DNA from: Didemnitutus sp047777955
Lineage (GTDB): Bacteria > Verrucomicrobiota > Verrucomicrobiia > Opitutales > Opitutaceae
NCBI RefSeq assembly: GCF_047777955.1
Contig: NZ_CP180537.1
Span: forward strand, 4,402,001-4,466,000
Reading direction: 5' to 3'
DNA: 64,000 nucleotides
Position 1 is the stretch's first letter; the number at the start of each line of letters is the position of its first letter. Of this stretch, positions 49,621 through 58,384 are shown in pieces. The notes beneath the pieces were generated by a model that was not told where the DNA came from, made no database searches, and saw nothing but the letters and a program-made list of their open reading frames with translations. Both the position numbers and the translations under genes were made by a program.

Positions 49621-50912
49621 GATTTCGGTTTCAGCGCGTCGGTCCAGGCGGTGCGCTCGGCGGCGGGCAGGCCCCAGGGATTGCCGTTCGACTGCATGCG
49701 GCGCAGGGCGGTGGCAGCGGTGCCGCTGAGTCCGCCCTCGGCGACGAGGTGACGGCGCAGCGTGAGGATGAAGGTGAGCTGGTCGACGCGCACGGGGCAG
49801 GTGTTGACGCAGGCGTTGCACGCGGTGCAGCTCCAGAGCGTCTCCGCCGCGATCGTCGCCTCGTGCAGCGGGGGCACGTCGGCTTCCCGGCCGGCGGCGA
49901 GCGCCGCGGCGGTTTTCTCCATCGCGCCCTTCAGGTCCTGCACCACGCGCTTGGGCGAGAGGGGTTTCGCGGTGGCGAAGGCCGGGCAGACCTCCTCGCA
50001 GCGCCCGCACTCCATGCAGGCGTCGAGGCTGAGGAGCTGTTGCTGGGAGAAATGCCGGATGTCGGCCGGACCGACGCGGCCGGTCGCCTCGACCTCCTCC
50101 ATCGTCACCGGCGGCATCACGCCCATGACCGATTTCGTCAGGAAGAGGTTGAGCGGGCCCGCGACGAAATGGAACAATCGCGTGAACGGGATCGACGCGA
50201 TGAAGCCGAAGACGAGCACCGAGTGGATCCACCACACGATGAAGTGGGAGTGCCGCGCCTCGGCCTCGCCCAGGTGGAGCCAGCCCGCCAGCCACAGGCC
50301 GACCGGCGAGCAATGCGCGCCGATCCCCGACGGTTGCTGCCAGAGGAGGCGCAGCGCCTCGACGAGGTAGCCCGTCACGCCGATGGCGAGGAAGGCCAGC
50401 AGCACATACCAATCGGTCGCGCGGTGGCCGAGTGCGGACGGCCGGCGCAGCCGGCGCGCGAGGAAGGCCAGCGTGCCGAGCAGGAAGAGCAGGCCGAGCA
50501 CGTCGAGCGTGAACTCGTAGGCGACGTAATAGGCGCCCTGGTGGAACTTCAGGCCGTGCCAGAGATGCGAGAGCACGTTGTCGGCCTCGAGCAGCACCGT
50601 GCCGGCGAACAGCGCCATGAAACCGACGTAGAGGCTGACATGCGCCACCGTGCCGAAGCCGTGGCCGCGCACGCGCTGCTGGGCACCGGCCTCGACCGCC
50701 GCGCGCGCGGCGCCGGGGCGGATCTTCTTCCACACCTCGGCCAGGCTGCCGACGACGAGATCGTGCGCGTTGATCGACGTGCCGAGGCGCCAAAGCTTCA
50801 CGCGGCGCCAGACCCCCCAGGCGAACACGCCCATCGTTGCCGCCGCGAGCGCGTAGAACGCCAGCTGCGACGACAGCGGGATGTTGCCGAAGGTCTCGCG
50901 GGTGGGAGTCAT
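49617..50912 (-). CDS. Membrane cytochrome/4Fe-4S subunit of ETF:quinone oxidoreductase-like complex
   Basis: A 431-residue protein. Residues 15-250 contain six hydrophobic segments of NarI/cytochrome-b-like type with conserved His in GTVAHVSLYVGF and HSHFIVWWIHSVLVF that may bind heme. Residues 280-390 hold two 4Fe-4S motifs: CMECGRCEEVCP and CTACNACVNTCP. It is the electron conduit from the soluble Fe-S parts to the quinone pool. It overlaps the CCG gene by ATGA. Heterodisulfide-reductase-like complexes of other function share this build, but the flanking EtfA, EtfB and acyl-CoA dehydrogenase make ETF oxidation the best reading. Confidence 0.88.
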   Translation of the reverse strand: MTPTRETFGNIPLSSQLAFYALAAATMGVFAWGVWRRVKLWRLGTSINAHDLVVGSLAEVWKKIRPGAARAAVEAGAQQRVRGHGFGTVAHVSLYVGFMALFAGTVLLEADNVLSHLWHGLKFHQGAYYVAYEFTLDVLGLLFLLGTLAFLARRLRRPSALGHRATDWYVLLAFLAIGVTGYLVEALRLLWQQPSGIGAHCSPVGLWLAGWLHLGEAEARHSHFIVWWIHSVLVFGFIASIPFTRLFHFVAGPLNLFLTKSVMGVMPPVTMEEVEATGRVGPADIRHFSQQQLLSLDACMECGRCEEVCPAFATAKPLSPKRVVQDLKGAMEKTAAALAAGREADVPPLHEATIAAETLWSCTACNACVNTCPVRVDQLTFILTLRRHLVAEGGLSGTAATALRRMQSNGNPWGLPAAERTAWTDALKPKS

Positions 50913-50982
50913 GCGATCGGAAAGGTGCAGGGCGGGGTCGTCCTACAAATTTGCGCGCGAATGCTGGGGGTGGAACGCCGCA

Positions 50983-51942
50983 TCACTGCTTCAGCTTCTG
51001 GATCAGTTCCGGCACCGCCTCGTAGACATCGGCGACGAGGCCGTAGTCGGCGACCTCGAAGATCGGCGCCTCGGCGTCCTTGTTGATCGCGGCGATGATC
51101 TTCGTGTCCTTCATGCCGGCCATGTGCTGGATGGCGCCGGAAATGCCGACCGCGAGGTAGAGCTCGGGCGCGACGATCTTGCCCGTCTGGCCGATCTGGA
51201 GGGAGTTCGGCGTGATGCCGGCGTCGACCAGCGCGCGCGACGAACCGACGGCGGCGCCGAGCGTGTCGGCCAAGCCGCCGACGAGGCGCTCGAAATCCTC
51301 GGCGCTCTTCAACGCGCGGCCGCCGGAGACGATGATGCGCGCCTCGGTGGCGTCGGGCCGCGCGCTCTTCTTCACCTCGCGGGCCTCGAAGGTGGCGAAG
51401 CGCGGGAGCTGCGCGGCGTCGACGGCGACGGCCTCGACGGGCGACGGCGCGTCCGTCGGGGCCGCGGCGGCAAATGCCGCGCTGCGCACGGTGGCGAACT
51501 GGATGTCGCCCTCGAGCTGGACGGTGGCGACGACGTTGCCGGCGAACATCACGCGGCGGAAGGTCAGGGCGCCCGCGGTGCCTTCGAGACCGACGACGTC
51601 GCTGACCATCGCGGCGTCGACCAGGGCGGCGGCGCGCGGGAGCACGTCCTTCGTGAAGGTCGAGACGGCGGCGAGCACGAGCTTGGCGCCGCGCGCGCGG
51701 ACGACGGCGGCGATGACGGCGGCGTAGCGGTCGGCCAGCGGCTGCGCGAGGTCGGCGTGATCGGCGACGAGCACCGTGGCGGCGCCCGCGCGGCGCAGCG
51801 CCTCGGCGGCGGCGGCGACACCGGAGCCGAGGAGGAGCAGGTCGAAGGGCGCGCCGGCCTTCTGCGCGGCGGCGGCGGCCGCGAGGCTCGCCGTCTTGAG
51901 GGTGCCCTGATCGTGTTCAGCAATGACGAGAGTGTGAGACAT
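50983..51942 (-). CDS. etfA: Electron transfer flavoprotein alpha subunit
   Basis: A 319-residue ETF alpha subunit. The C-terminal FAD-binding core is diagnostic: IIVSGGRALKSAEDFERL, GSSRALVDAG, LQIGQTGKIVAPELYLAVGISGAIQHMAGMKD and AINKDAEAPIFEVADYGLV. Leader GACTTCCCTCCACG precedes ATG 51942. It lies 12 bases downstream of the fadJ stop, so they are likely co-transcribed. Its partner EtfB is encoded about 4 kb downstream after the oxidoreductase and dehydrogenase genes. Confidence 0.96.
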   Translation of the reverse strand: MSHTLVIAEHDQGTLKTASLAAAAAAQKAGAPFDLLLLGSGVAAAAEALRRAGAATVLVADHADLAQPLADRYAAVIAAVVRARGAKLVLAAVSTFTKDVLPRAAALVDAAMVSDVVGLEGTAGALTFRRVMFAGNVVATVQLEGDIQFATVRSAAFAAAAPTDAPSPVEAVAVDAAQLPRFATFEAREVKKSARPDATEARIIVSGGRALKSAEDFERLVGGLADTLGAAVGSSRALVDAGITPNSLQIGQTGKIVAPELYLAVGISGAIQHMAGMKDTKIIAAINKDAEAPIFEVADYGLVADVYEAVPELIQKLKQ

Positions 51943-51954
51943 CGTGGAGGGAAG

Positions 51955-54059
51955 TCAGCGGGAGGGGTAGAAGCGGGCCTGCGATTGGGCCATATGACGC
52001 AGCTTCGCGCACGGCTCAAAATACGGCGCCACCTCCGTTTGAAGTTTCTGTAGCTGGGCTACAACGTCCGCTACTCCGCGCGTGTCGGCGTAGCGCAGCG
52101 GGCCGCCGCGGAACGGCGCCCAGCCGGTGCCGAAGATCATGCCGAAGTCCACGTCCTCCGGCGCGGCGACGACGCCTTCCTCGAGGCAGCGTGCGGCCTC
52201 GTTGACCATCACGAGCACCATCCGGTCGCGCAGCGTCGCGTCGTCCTGCGCGCGGCCCTTGCCGCCGGCCTGGAGGAACGCGAGGCCGCCGTTCGGCGAC
52301 TCCTTCGCACCTTTCTCCTTCGGGAAAACGTAGAAGCCGGTGCCCGTTTTTTTGCCCAGCCAGCCCTTCGCGATCATCTGCGCGAGCGTGTCGTTGATCG
52401 GGACTGGCTTGGCCAGGCGGTTCTGGAGGTCGACGGCGACGTGCTGCGCGACGTCGAGCCCGACCTCGTCCGTGAGGCGCAGCGGGCCCATCGGCATGCC
52501 GAAATCGAGCATGATCCGGTCGAGCCGCGGGACGTCGACACCCTCGTTGAACAGCCGCACCGACTCCACCATGTAGGGGAGCAGGATGCGGTTCACGAGG
52601 AAGCCGGGGCTGTCCTGCACGAGCACGGGGAGCTTGCCGATCGCCTTCACGAACGAGAGCGCCGTGTCGAGCGCGGCGGGCGAAGTGCGCGGGCCGCGGA
52701 CGATCTCGACCAGCTGCATGCGATGGACGGGATTGAAGAAATGGATGCCGACGACGCGCGTCGGATCGGCGAGCCCGCCGGCGATGGCGTCGATCGAGAG
52801 CGCCGAGGTGTTGGTGGCGAGGATCGTCCGGGGACCGGCGCGCTGCTCGAGCTGGGCGAAGATCTTCTGCTTCAGCTCGAGCTTCTCCACGGCGGCCTCG
52901 ATGACCAGGTCGACCCCCGCGAGCGGCACGTCGGTATGCACGGGCGTGATGCGATCGAGCGCGGCGGTGGCCTCGGCGGGCGTGAGTTTTTTCCGCTTCA
53001 CGCCGTCCTGGACGATCTTCTCCGCGGACTTGAGTCCCTTGGCCAGCGCCTCGGGCGCGACGTCCTTGAGCAAGGTCGGATAGCCGCGCGCGCTGGTCCA
53101 CTGCGCGATGCCGGCGCCCATGACGCCGGCGCCGATCACCGCCACGCGCTGCACCGGCCGCGCGGCGCCGTCGGCGGCGGCCGCCTTCAGCTTCTTGGCC
53201 CGCTCCTGGAGGAAGAAGATGCTCATCAGGCTGTGGCACTCGGGCGTCTGCACGAGGCTGAGGAACGCGGCCTTCTCGATCGCGAGCGCGGACTCGAGCG
53301 GCTGGCCGAGCGCGCCGACGGCGGCGTCGAGGGCCTTGAGCGGCGCGGGATAGTGGCCGCGCGTCTTCGCGAGGACCTCCCGGCGCGCCCGGCGCACGAC
53401 GAGCGGGCGCAACAACGCGGAGTTCATCAGGCCCGAGGGCGACGGCGTCGGGCGCTTGCCGCGGGCGAGCTGCCGGCGCGCGGCGGCGACAAGGTATTCG
53501 GGATGCGCGACGTCGTCGACCAGGCCGGTCTTCTGCGCCTGGGCGGCGACGAGCTGCTTGCCGGTGAGAATGATGCCCAGCGCCTGCGGCAGGCCGATGA
53601 GCCGCGGCAGGCGGACCGAGCCGCCCCAGGCGGGCAGGATGCCGAGCTGCGTCTCGGGCAGGCCGATCTTCGTCGACTTGTCGGTCGAGGCGACGCGCCA
53701 GTCGCACGCCAGCGCAAGCTCGCAGCCGCCGCCGAGGCACACGCCGTTGATGGCGGCGACGGAGGGAACTTCAGCGCCTCGAGGCGGCGGAAGACGCGAT
53801 GGCCGAGATCGACGATGTCGCCGAGCTGCGCGACCGTGGCGCCGGAAAAGGCGTTCAGGTCGGCGCCGGCGATGAAGATCTTCGGCTTGGCGCTGACGAG
53901 CACGACGCCCTGCAAGTCGCCGCGCCGCTCGAGCGCGGCGAGGTGGCCGTCGAGCTCGTGCAGCGTCGCGACGTCGAAGACGTTGGCCGTGGAACCCGGC
54001 CGATCGAAGCTGAGCGTGGCGATGCCGTCGCGCTCGAAGGTGAGGGTGATGTTGCTCAT
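51955..54059 (-). CDS. fadJ: Fatty-acid oxidation multifunctional protein FadJ/FadB (frameshifted as sequenced)
   Basis: About 701 residues when repaired. The N-terminal enoyl-CoA hydratase domain has PKIFIAGADLNAF, GVCLGGGCELALACDWR and the second catalytic Glu in KIGLPETQLGILPAWGG. The C-terminal L-3-hydroxyacyl-CoA dehydrogenase domain starts with VAVIGAGVMGAGIAQ and has NTSALSIDAIA, GIHFFNPVHRM and SPGFLVNRIL. The frame breaks at G3 53764-53766 (C on minus). One added C changes LKFPPS to LKFPSVAAINGVCLGG. The start ATG 54059 overlaps the thiolase stop (ATGA). It carries out hydration and oxidation steps of beta-oxidation with the thiolase. Confidence 0.92.
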
Positions 54060-55345
54060 GCGACCTCCAGCCAGAGTGCCCCGCCCTGTCCGCCGCCGAC
54101 GCAGAGCGAAACGAGGGCGCGTTTCGCGTGGCGGCGTTTCAGTTCCTGCAGCGCGGTCAGCGCCAGGCGCGCGCCGGAGGCGCCGACCGGGTGGCCGAGC
54201 GCGATGGCGCCGCCGTTGACGTTGAGTTTCTCCGGCGGAATGACCCCGAGCGCGCGGTCGCGGCCGAGGTGTTGGCGGGCGTAGTCGTCGGACGCCGCCG
54301 CGGCACAACAGGCCATCACCTGCGCGGCGAAGGCCTCGTTGATCTCGATCAGGTCGGCGTCGGCGAGCGTGAGGCCGGTGAGCCTTTCGGCCTTGGCCAT
54401 GGCGTAGACGGGGCCGAGTCCCATGCGCGCCGGCTCGCAGCCGGCGTAGGCGAAGCCGGTGAGCCGTCCCAGCGGCGCGAGGCCGAGGCGTTTGACGCCC
54501 GCCTCGGTGGCGACGAGCAGCGCCACGGCGCCGTCGGTGACCTGCGAGGCGTTGCCCGCGGTGACCGTGCCGCCGCGTTTTTCGAAGACGGCTTTCAGTT
54601 TGCCGAGCGCCTCCATCGTCTGGCCGTCGCGGATGCCGTTGTCGGCGTCGACCGCGACCGGTTCCTTGCCCTTGCGCGGGTAAACGGGCGTAATCTCGTC
54701 TTTGAATTTCGCGCGGGCGGCCTCGGCTTTCTGATGCGAGCGCATGGCGAACTCGTCCTGCGCCTCGCGCGAGAGCTTGAAGTCCCGCGCGAGCAGCTCG
54801 GCGGTCTGGCCCATGCCGAGGCCGCAGACCGGATCAGTCAGGCCAAGCATGAGCGCGATCCTCGGAGCGAAAAGGTCCTTCGGGCGGAACGCAGCGAAGG
54901 CGGCGAGCTTTTGCCCGAGCGACTTCGCTTTGCCGAGGGCGGCGAATTTTCTCACGGCGCCCTCGTTGTAGATCAGCGGGTAGTTGGTCATGCTCTCCGC
55001 GCCGCCGACGAGGAAGATGTCGCCGCGGCCGGCGGCGGCCTTGTCGGCCGCCTGCGTGATGGCCTCGAAGCCGGAGGCGCAGTTGCGCGAGACGGTGATG
55101 GCCGGCACGGACTCGGGGATGCCCGCGCGCAGGGCGATGACGCGGGCGACGTTGGCGGCGTCGACGGGATTGCCCACGCAGCCGAAGACGACCTCGTCGA
55201 TCAGCGCGGGGTCGAGGCCGGTGCGGGCGAGGAGCGCGGCGGTGGCGGTGCGGCCGAGTTCGGCGGCGTCGCAGGCGGCGAGCGTCGTGCCCATCTTGGC
55301 GAACGGCGTCCGCACGCCGTCGACGATGTAGAGCGGTTCTTTCAT
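54056..55345 (-). CDS. fadI: Acetyl-CoA acyltransferase (beta-ketothiolase)
   Basis: A 429-residue thiolase completing beta-oxidation by cleaving 3-ketoacyl-CoA. The nucleophilic Cys is in SRNCASGFEAITQA, the covering His and Asn in INEAFAAQVM and NVNGGAIALGHPVGASGAR, and the proton-shuttling Cys in SLCVGGGQGGALWLE. A long insertion between residues 130-230 resembles the FadI/trifunctional-beta subgroup rather than FadA. It overlaps both neighbours by ATGA, so the ligase-like gene, thiolase and fadJ are one coupled operon. Confidence 0.95.
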   Translation of the reverse strand: MKEPLYIVDGVRTPFAKMGTTLAACDAAELGRTATAALLARTGLDPALIDEVVFGCVGNPVDAANVARVIALRAGIPESVPAITVSRNCASGFEAITQAADKAAAGRGDIFLVGGAESMTNYPLIYNEGAVRKFAALGKAKSLGQKLAAFAAFRPKDLFAPRIALMLGLTDPVCGLGMGQTAELLARDFKLSREAQDEFAMRSHQKAEAARAKFKDEITPVYPRKGKEPVAVDADNGIRDGQTMEALGKLKAVFEKRGGTVTAGNASQVTDGAVALLVATEAGVKRLGLAPLGRLTGFAYAGCEPARMGLGPVYAMAKAERLTGLTLADADLIEINEAFAAQVMACCAAAASDDYARQHLGRDRALGVIPPEKLNVNGGAIALGHPVGASGARLALTALQELKRRHAKRALVSLCVGGGQGGALWLEVA

Positions 55346-56871
55346 GGCTTGGCGGGTTGGAGGCGGGCCGGCGGCGGCTGGTGCGGGGCGGCGTTGCCGT
55401 TGGGGCGGTGGTCGACGACCTTCTGTTCCTTGAGCGCGACGCCGACCTTCTGGAGGATGCGCATCTCCTCGGCGGTGTGGAAGACGATCTTGTTGGGCCG
55501 AATCTCGAAGTGCGAGTGCAGCAGGTTGCTGATCTGGGTGCGCAGCGCCTCCTCGGGCAGGTCGCTGGCGCGGGTGACGTGGAGGTGGATCTCGTCGAGG
55601 TCGAGCGGGTCGTCGTTCACCTTGCGCATCTCGATCTGCCAGGAACCGATGGTGCGGAGGTCGTCGAGGGCGTGCTCGAGCTCGTTGAAGTCGATGATCG
55701 TGCCCTTGATCTTCTGGAAGCGCAGCGCGCGGAAGTCGGAGACGCGCGAGATGCGGCCCATCAGCCGCGGCATGCGTCGGCCGCAATACGGACAGGGCTC
55801 GTAGGTGAGGCCGTGCTCGATGAAGTCGCCGGTGCGGTAGCGGAGGACGACGGTGCCGCGCTGCTCGAGCGGCGTGTAGACGAGCTCGCCGCCGGTGCCG
55901 TCGGGCACGGTCCGGCCGGTCTCCGGATCGACGACCTCGAAGATGCCGAGGTCGGGAAACAGGTGGTAGCCCGGCGGGGTGTGCCCGGGCGTGAACGGGC
56001 ACTCGGCCCAGGCCAGCTTCGCCTCGGTGAAGCCGTAGGTGGCCACCACGACGACGTCGGGCGAACCGATCTGCGCGCACAGCTCGGCGAGCTTGCGGCG
56101 CGTGCCCTCGGCGACTTTCTCGCCGCCGAGCAGCACGCACTTGATGCCCTCGACGCGCAGGCCCTCGTTCACCGCCTCGCTCAGCACGTGGTAGAGGAAG
56201 GTCGGCATGCCGGTGATGACGGTCGGGCGGATCTTCTGCATCGCGCGGAGATTGCCCTCGGTGCCCATGACCTTGCCGCCGCCGGTGGAGAGGCAGAAGA
56301 TGTTCCGGTCGATCCCGGAGTAGAACATATACCAGAACGCCAGGTGCGGCGCGAAGGGGAACATGTTCAGCATCCGGTCCTCGGCGGTGCGGCCGCCGAG
56401 GTCGGCGATGCGGCCGCTGCCGATCCCGAGGTGCGCGATGTCGTGCTGGGTGTAGAGAAACGCGACCGACTCGGTCGAGCGGCCGGTCGTGGCCGTCATG
56501 AACGTCGGCCGCCACTCGCGTTCGAGCTCCTCCTTGGCGCGCGCCGGGCCGCGCCGGAGGGCGCGCAGGATGGTCGCCGGGCGCCGGCGCAGGACCGCGG
56601 GGTCGGGCTTGAGCACGAAGTCGAGCGCGCGCCGCGGGTTGTCCGGCGTGGGCAGGAGGTCTTCCTTGGTGGTGAAGGGCAGTTTCGCGAGGTCGTCGAG
56701 CGTGCGGACGGCGTCCGCGGTCAGGCCGGCCTGGGCGAAGACGCGCTGGTAGTGGCTCGAGAACGGCAGCACGCAATCGCGCAGGTAGCGGTGCAACTTC
56801 TCGCCCTGGAGCGCGCGCGTGCGCTCCCGATCGAGACAATGCCAGTGCTTGGTCAGGGAGGGGGTGGACAT
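55342..56871 (-). CDS. PaaK-like AMP-dependent acyl-CoA ligase family protein
   Basis: A 509-residue adenylate-forming enzyme resembling phenylacetate-CoA ligase and coenzyme F390 synthetase. The AMP-binding P-loop is atypical, TATTGRSTESVAF, and later parts have VVATYGFTEAKLAWAECP, GELVYTPLEQRGTVVLRYRTGD and CPYCGRRMPRLMGRISRVSD. A CPxCG knuckle in that segment may bind zinc. It probably activates a carboxylic acid as CoA thioester for the downstream thiolase and FadJ, but the substrate is unknown. The C-terminal tail is Pro/Gln-rich. It is the first gene of the beta-oxidation operon. Confidence 0.85.
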   Translation of the reverse strand: MSTPSLTKHWHCLDRERTRALQGEKLHRYLRDCVLPFSSHYQRVFAQAGLTADAVRTLDDLAKLPFTTKEDLLPTPDNPRRALDFVLKPDPAVLRRRPATILRALRRGPARAKEELEREWRPTFMTATTGRSTESVAFLYTQHDIAHLGIGSGRIADLGGRTAEDRMLNMFPFAPHLAFWYMFYSGIDRNIFCLSTGGGKVMGTEGNLRAMQKIRPTVITGMPTFLYHVLSEAVNEGLRVEGIKCVLLGGEKVAEGTRRKLAELCAQIGSPDVVVVATYGFTEAKLAWAECPFTPGHTPPGYHLFPDLGIFEVVDPETGRTVPDGTGGELVYTPLEQRGTVVLRYRTGDFIEHGLTYEPCPYCGRRMPRLMGRISRVSDFRALRFQKIKGTIIDFNELEHALDDLRTIGSWQIEMRKVNDDPLDLDEIHLHVTRASDLPEEALRTQISNLLHSHFEIRPNKIVFHTAEEMRILQKVGVALKEQKVVDHRPNGNAAPHQPPPARLQPAKP

Positions 56872-57021
56872 AGCGGAACGGCGCCGAAGCGCGCGTCAGG
56901 GGTAATTTGCAAGCGCACCTTGTGTAGCCGTTTATCGTGTGCAAGCGAAAATTCGCCATTGACGAAAACTTTCTGGACGGTTCGCTCCAAGCGTAACAAT
57001 TTGCCCGCCCTCCCCGCCCGC

Positions 57022-57516
57022 ATGGCCGAATCCCTGAAAATGAAACTCCTCCGGTGGCGCTTCAACCGCTACCCGGCCTACCGCCAGTCGGGCGCGCGGG
57101 TCGTGCACATCGCAGAGGACTTCCGGGAGATCACCGTGCGCCTGCCGCTGAACCGCTCCACCCGCAACCTCCACGGCACGATCTACGGCGGCGCCATGTA
57201 TGCGGCGGTCGACCCGCTGCACGCCGTCATCGTCGCCGCCCACCTCGGGCCGGACTACCACGTGTGGATGAAGTCCGCACAGATCGACTTCAAGCGCCCC
57301 GGCCGCGGCGACCTCTTCGCCCACGCGCGCGTGAGCAAGCACGAGCTGGAGGAGATGCGCGAGGCGCTGCGGCACGCGTCCAAGCTCGACCGCGTCTTTA
57401 CCCTCAACCTCGCCGACCAGGCCGGCGAGGTCGCCGCGCATTTCACGCTCACGGTGCACATCAAGCGCCGCGGCGCGCACGAAGCCCCGATGGAAGAACT
57501 CGTCTTCGCCCGATGA
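57022..57516 (+). CDS. DUF4442 hotdog-fold protein (putative thioesterase)
   Basis: A 164-residue hotdog protein of the DUF4442 family. The key segment is STRNLHGTIYGGAMYAAVDPLHAVIVAAHLG with the HGG/Asp arrangement, followed by VWMKSAQIDFKRPGRGDL. Members are thought to be acyl-CoA thioesterases. It starts at ATG 57022, is divergent from the ligase-thiolase-fadJ operon (150-base gap) and overlaps the HSDL2-like SDR by ATGA. It would release acyl groups or recover CoA. Confidence 0.83.
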   Translation: MAESLKMKLLRWRFNRYPAYRQSGARVVHIAEDFREITVRLPLNRSTRNLHGTIYGGAMYAAVDPLHAVIVAAHLGPDYHVWMKSAQIDFKRPGRGDLFAHARVSKHELEEMREALRHASKLDRVFTLNLADQAGEVAAHFTLTVHIKRRGAHEAPMEELVFAR

Positions 57517-58346
57517 CCGCCCCCTCGCCGACCACGTCGTCTTCATCACCGGCGCCAGCCGCGGCATCGGCCGCGCCATCGCCCTCGCCGCCGCCCGCGC
57601 CGGCGCCCACGTCGTCATCGCGGCCAAGACCGTCGAGCCGCACCCGAAGCTCCCGGGCACGATCCACACCGTGGCGGACGAGGTGCGCGCGCTCGGCCGC
57701 GAGGCTCTGCCGTTGCCGCTCGACGTGCGCGACGAGATCGCGGTGCAGGACGCCTTCGCGGCGGTGGGGAAAAATTCGGCCGCCTCGACGCCCTGGTGAA
57801 CAACGCCGGCGCCATCTCGCTCACCAACGTCGAGAACACGCCGGTCAAGCGCTTCGACCTCATGCAGGAGGTCAACGCCCGCGCGCTCTTCGTCTGCGCC
57901 AAGAACGCCCTCCCCTCCTCCGCGCCTCGGGCCGCGGCGGCCACATCGTCAGCCTCTCGCCGCCGCTCAATCTCAACCCGCGCTGGCTCACCCCGCACGC
58001 GCCCTACACGCTCTCGAAATACGGCATGACGCTCCTCGCGCTGGGCCTGGCCGGCGAGGTCGGCCGCGACCGCATCTCCGTGACGACGCTCTGGCCCCGC
58101 ACCACGATCGCGACCGCCGCGATCGAGTTCGCCGTCGGCGCCGAGCTGATGAAATTCTCCCGCACCGCCGACATCATGGCCGACGCCGCCCTCGCCATCC
58201 TCACCACCGCCGACGGTTCGCTCAACGGCCGCTGCCTGCTCGACGAGGACCTGCTGCGCGAGCGCGGCTCGACCGACTTCGCCCGCTACGCCGCCGACCC
58301 GGCGCACGCCGACCGGCTTTACCCCGACCTCTTTCTCGACTCCTGA
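57513..58346 (+). CDS. HSDL2-like short-chain dehydrogenase (three frameshifts as sequenced)
   Basis: About 278 residues when repaired. The whole protein aligns by eye with the dehydrogenase part of HSDL2: FITGASRGIGRAIAL (cofactor loop), AAKTVEPHPKLPGTIHT, LVNNAGAISLTN, ISPPLNLN-like SLSPPLNLNPRW, and YTLSKYGMTLLALGLAGE with catalytic Tyr and Lys. The frame breaks at C5 57520-57524, A5 57770-57774 and C4 57912-57915; one added base at each restores a single frame from ATG 57513 to 58346. HSDL2-type enzymes act on fatty-acyl derivatives in peroxisomes or bacteria, with substrate uncertain. The loci are consistent with sequencing error. Confidence 0.78.
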   Translation: MTAPSPTTSSSSPAPAAASAAPSPSPPPAPAPTSSSRPRPSSRTRSSRARSTPWRTRCARSAARLCRCRSTCATRSRCRTPSRRWGKIRPPRRPGEQRRRHLAHQRREHAGQALRPHAGGQRPRALRLRQERPPLLRASGRGGHIVSLSPPLNLNPRWLTPHAPYTLSKYGMTLLALGLAGEVGRDRISVTTLWPRTTIATAAIEFAVGAELMKFSRTADIMADAALAILTTADGSLNGRCLLDEDLLRERGSTDFARYAADPAHADRLYPDLFLDS

Positions 58347-58384
58347 ACGCCCCGCTCTCCCCGTCACCCTCGCCCTTTCCTTCC

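Noticed and set aside
47005..49752. Plus-strand frame of 915 codons over the acyl-CoA dehydrogenase
   Set aside because: Antisense shadow. The minus frame carries the dehydrogenase and CCG motifs.
54056..56959. Very long continuous minus-strand frame of 967 codons
   Set aside because: It is the thiolase frame extended upstream through the ligase gene in another frame. The first half is Arg/Ala/Pro-rich low complexity, while the ligase frame is clearly real.
57513..58346. HSDL2-like gene as a true pseudogene
   Set aside because: All three breaks are single-base losses in runs, the rest of the protein is intact to the end, and upstream and downstream overlaps are preserved.
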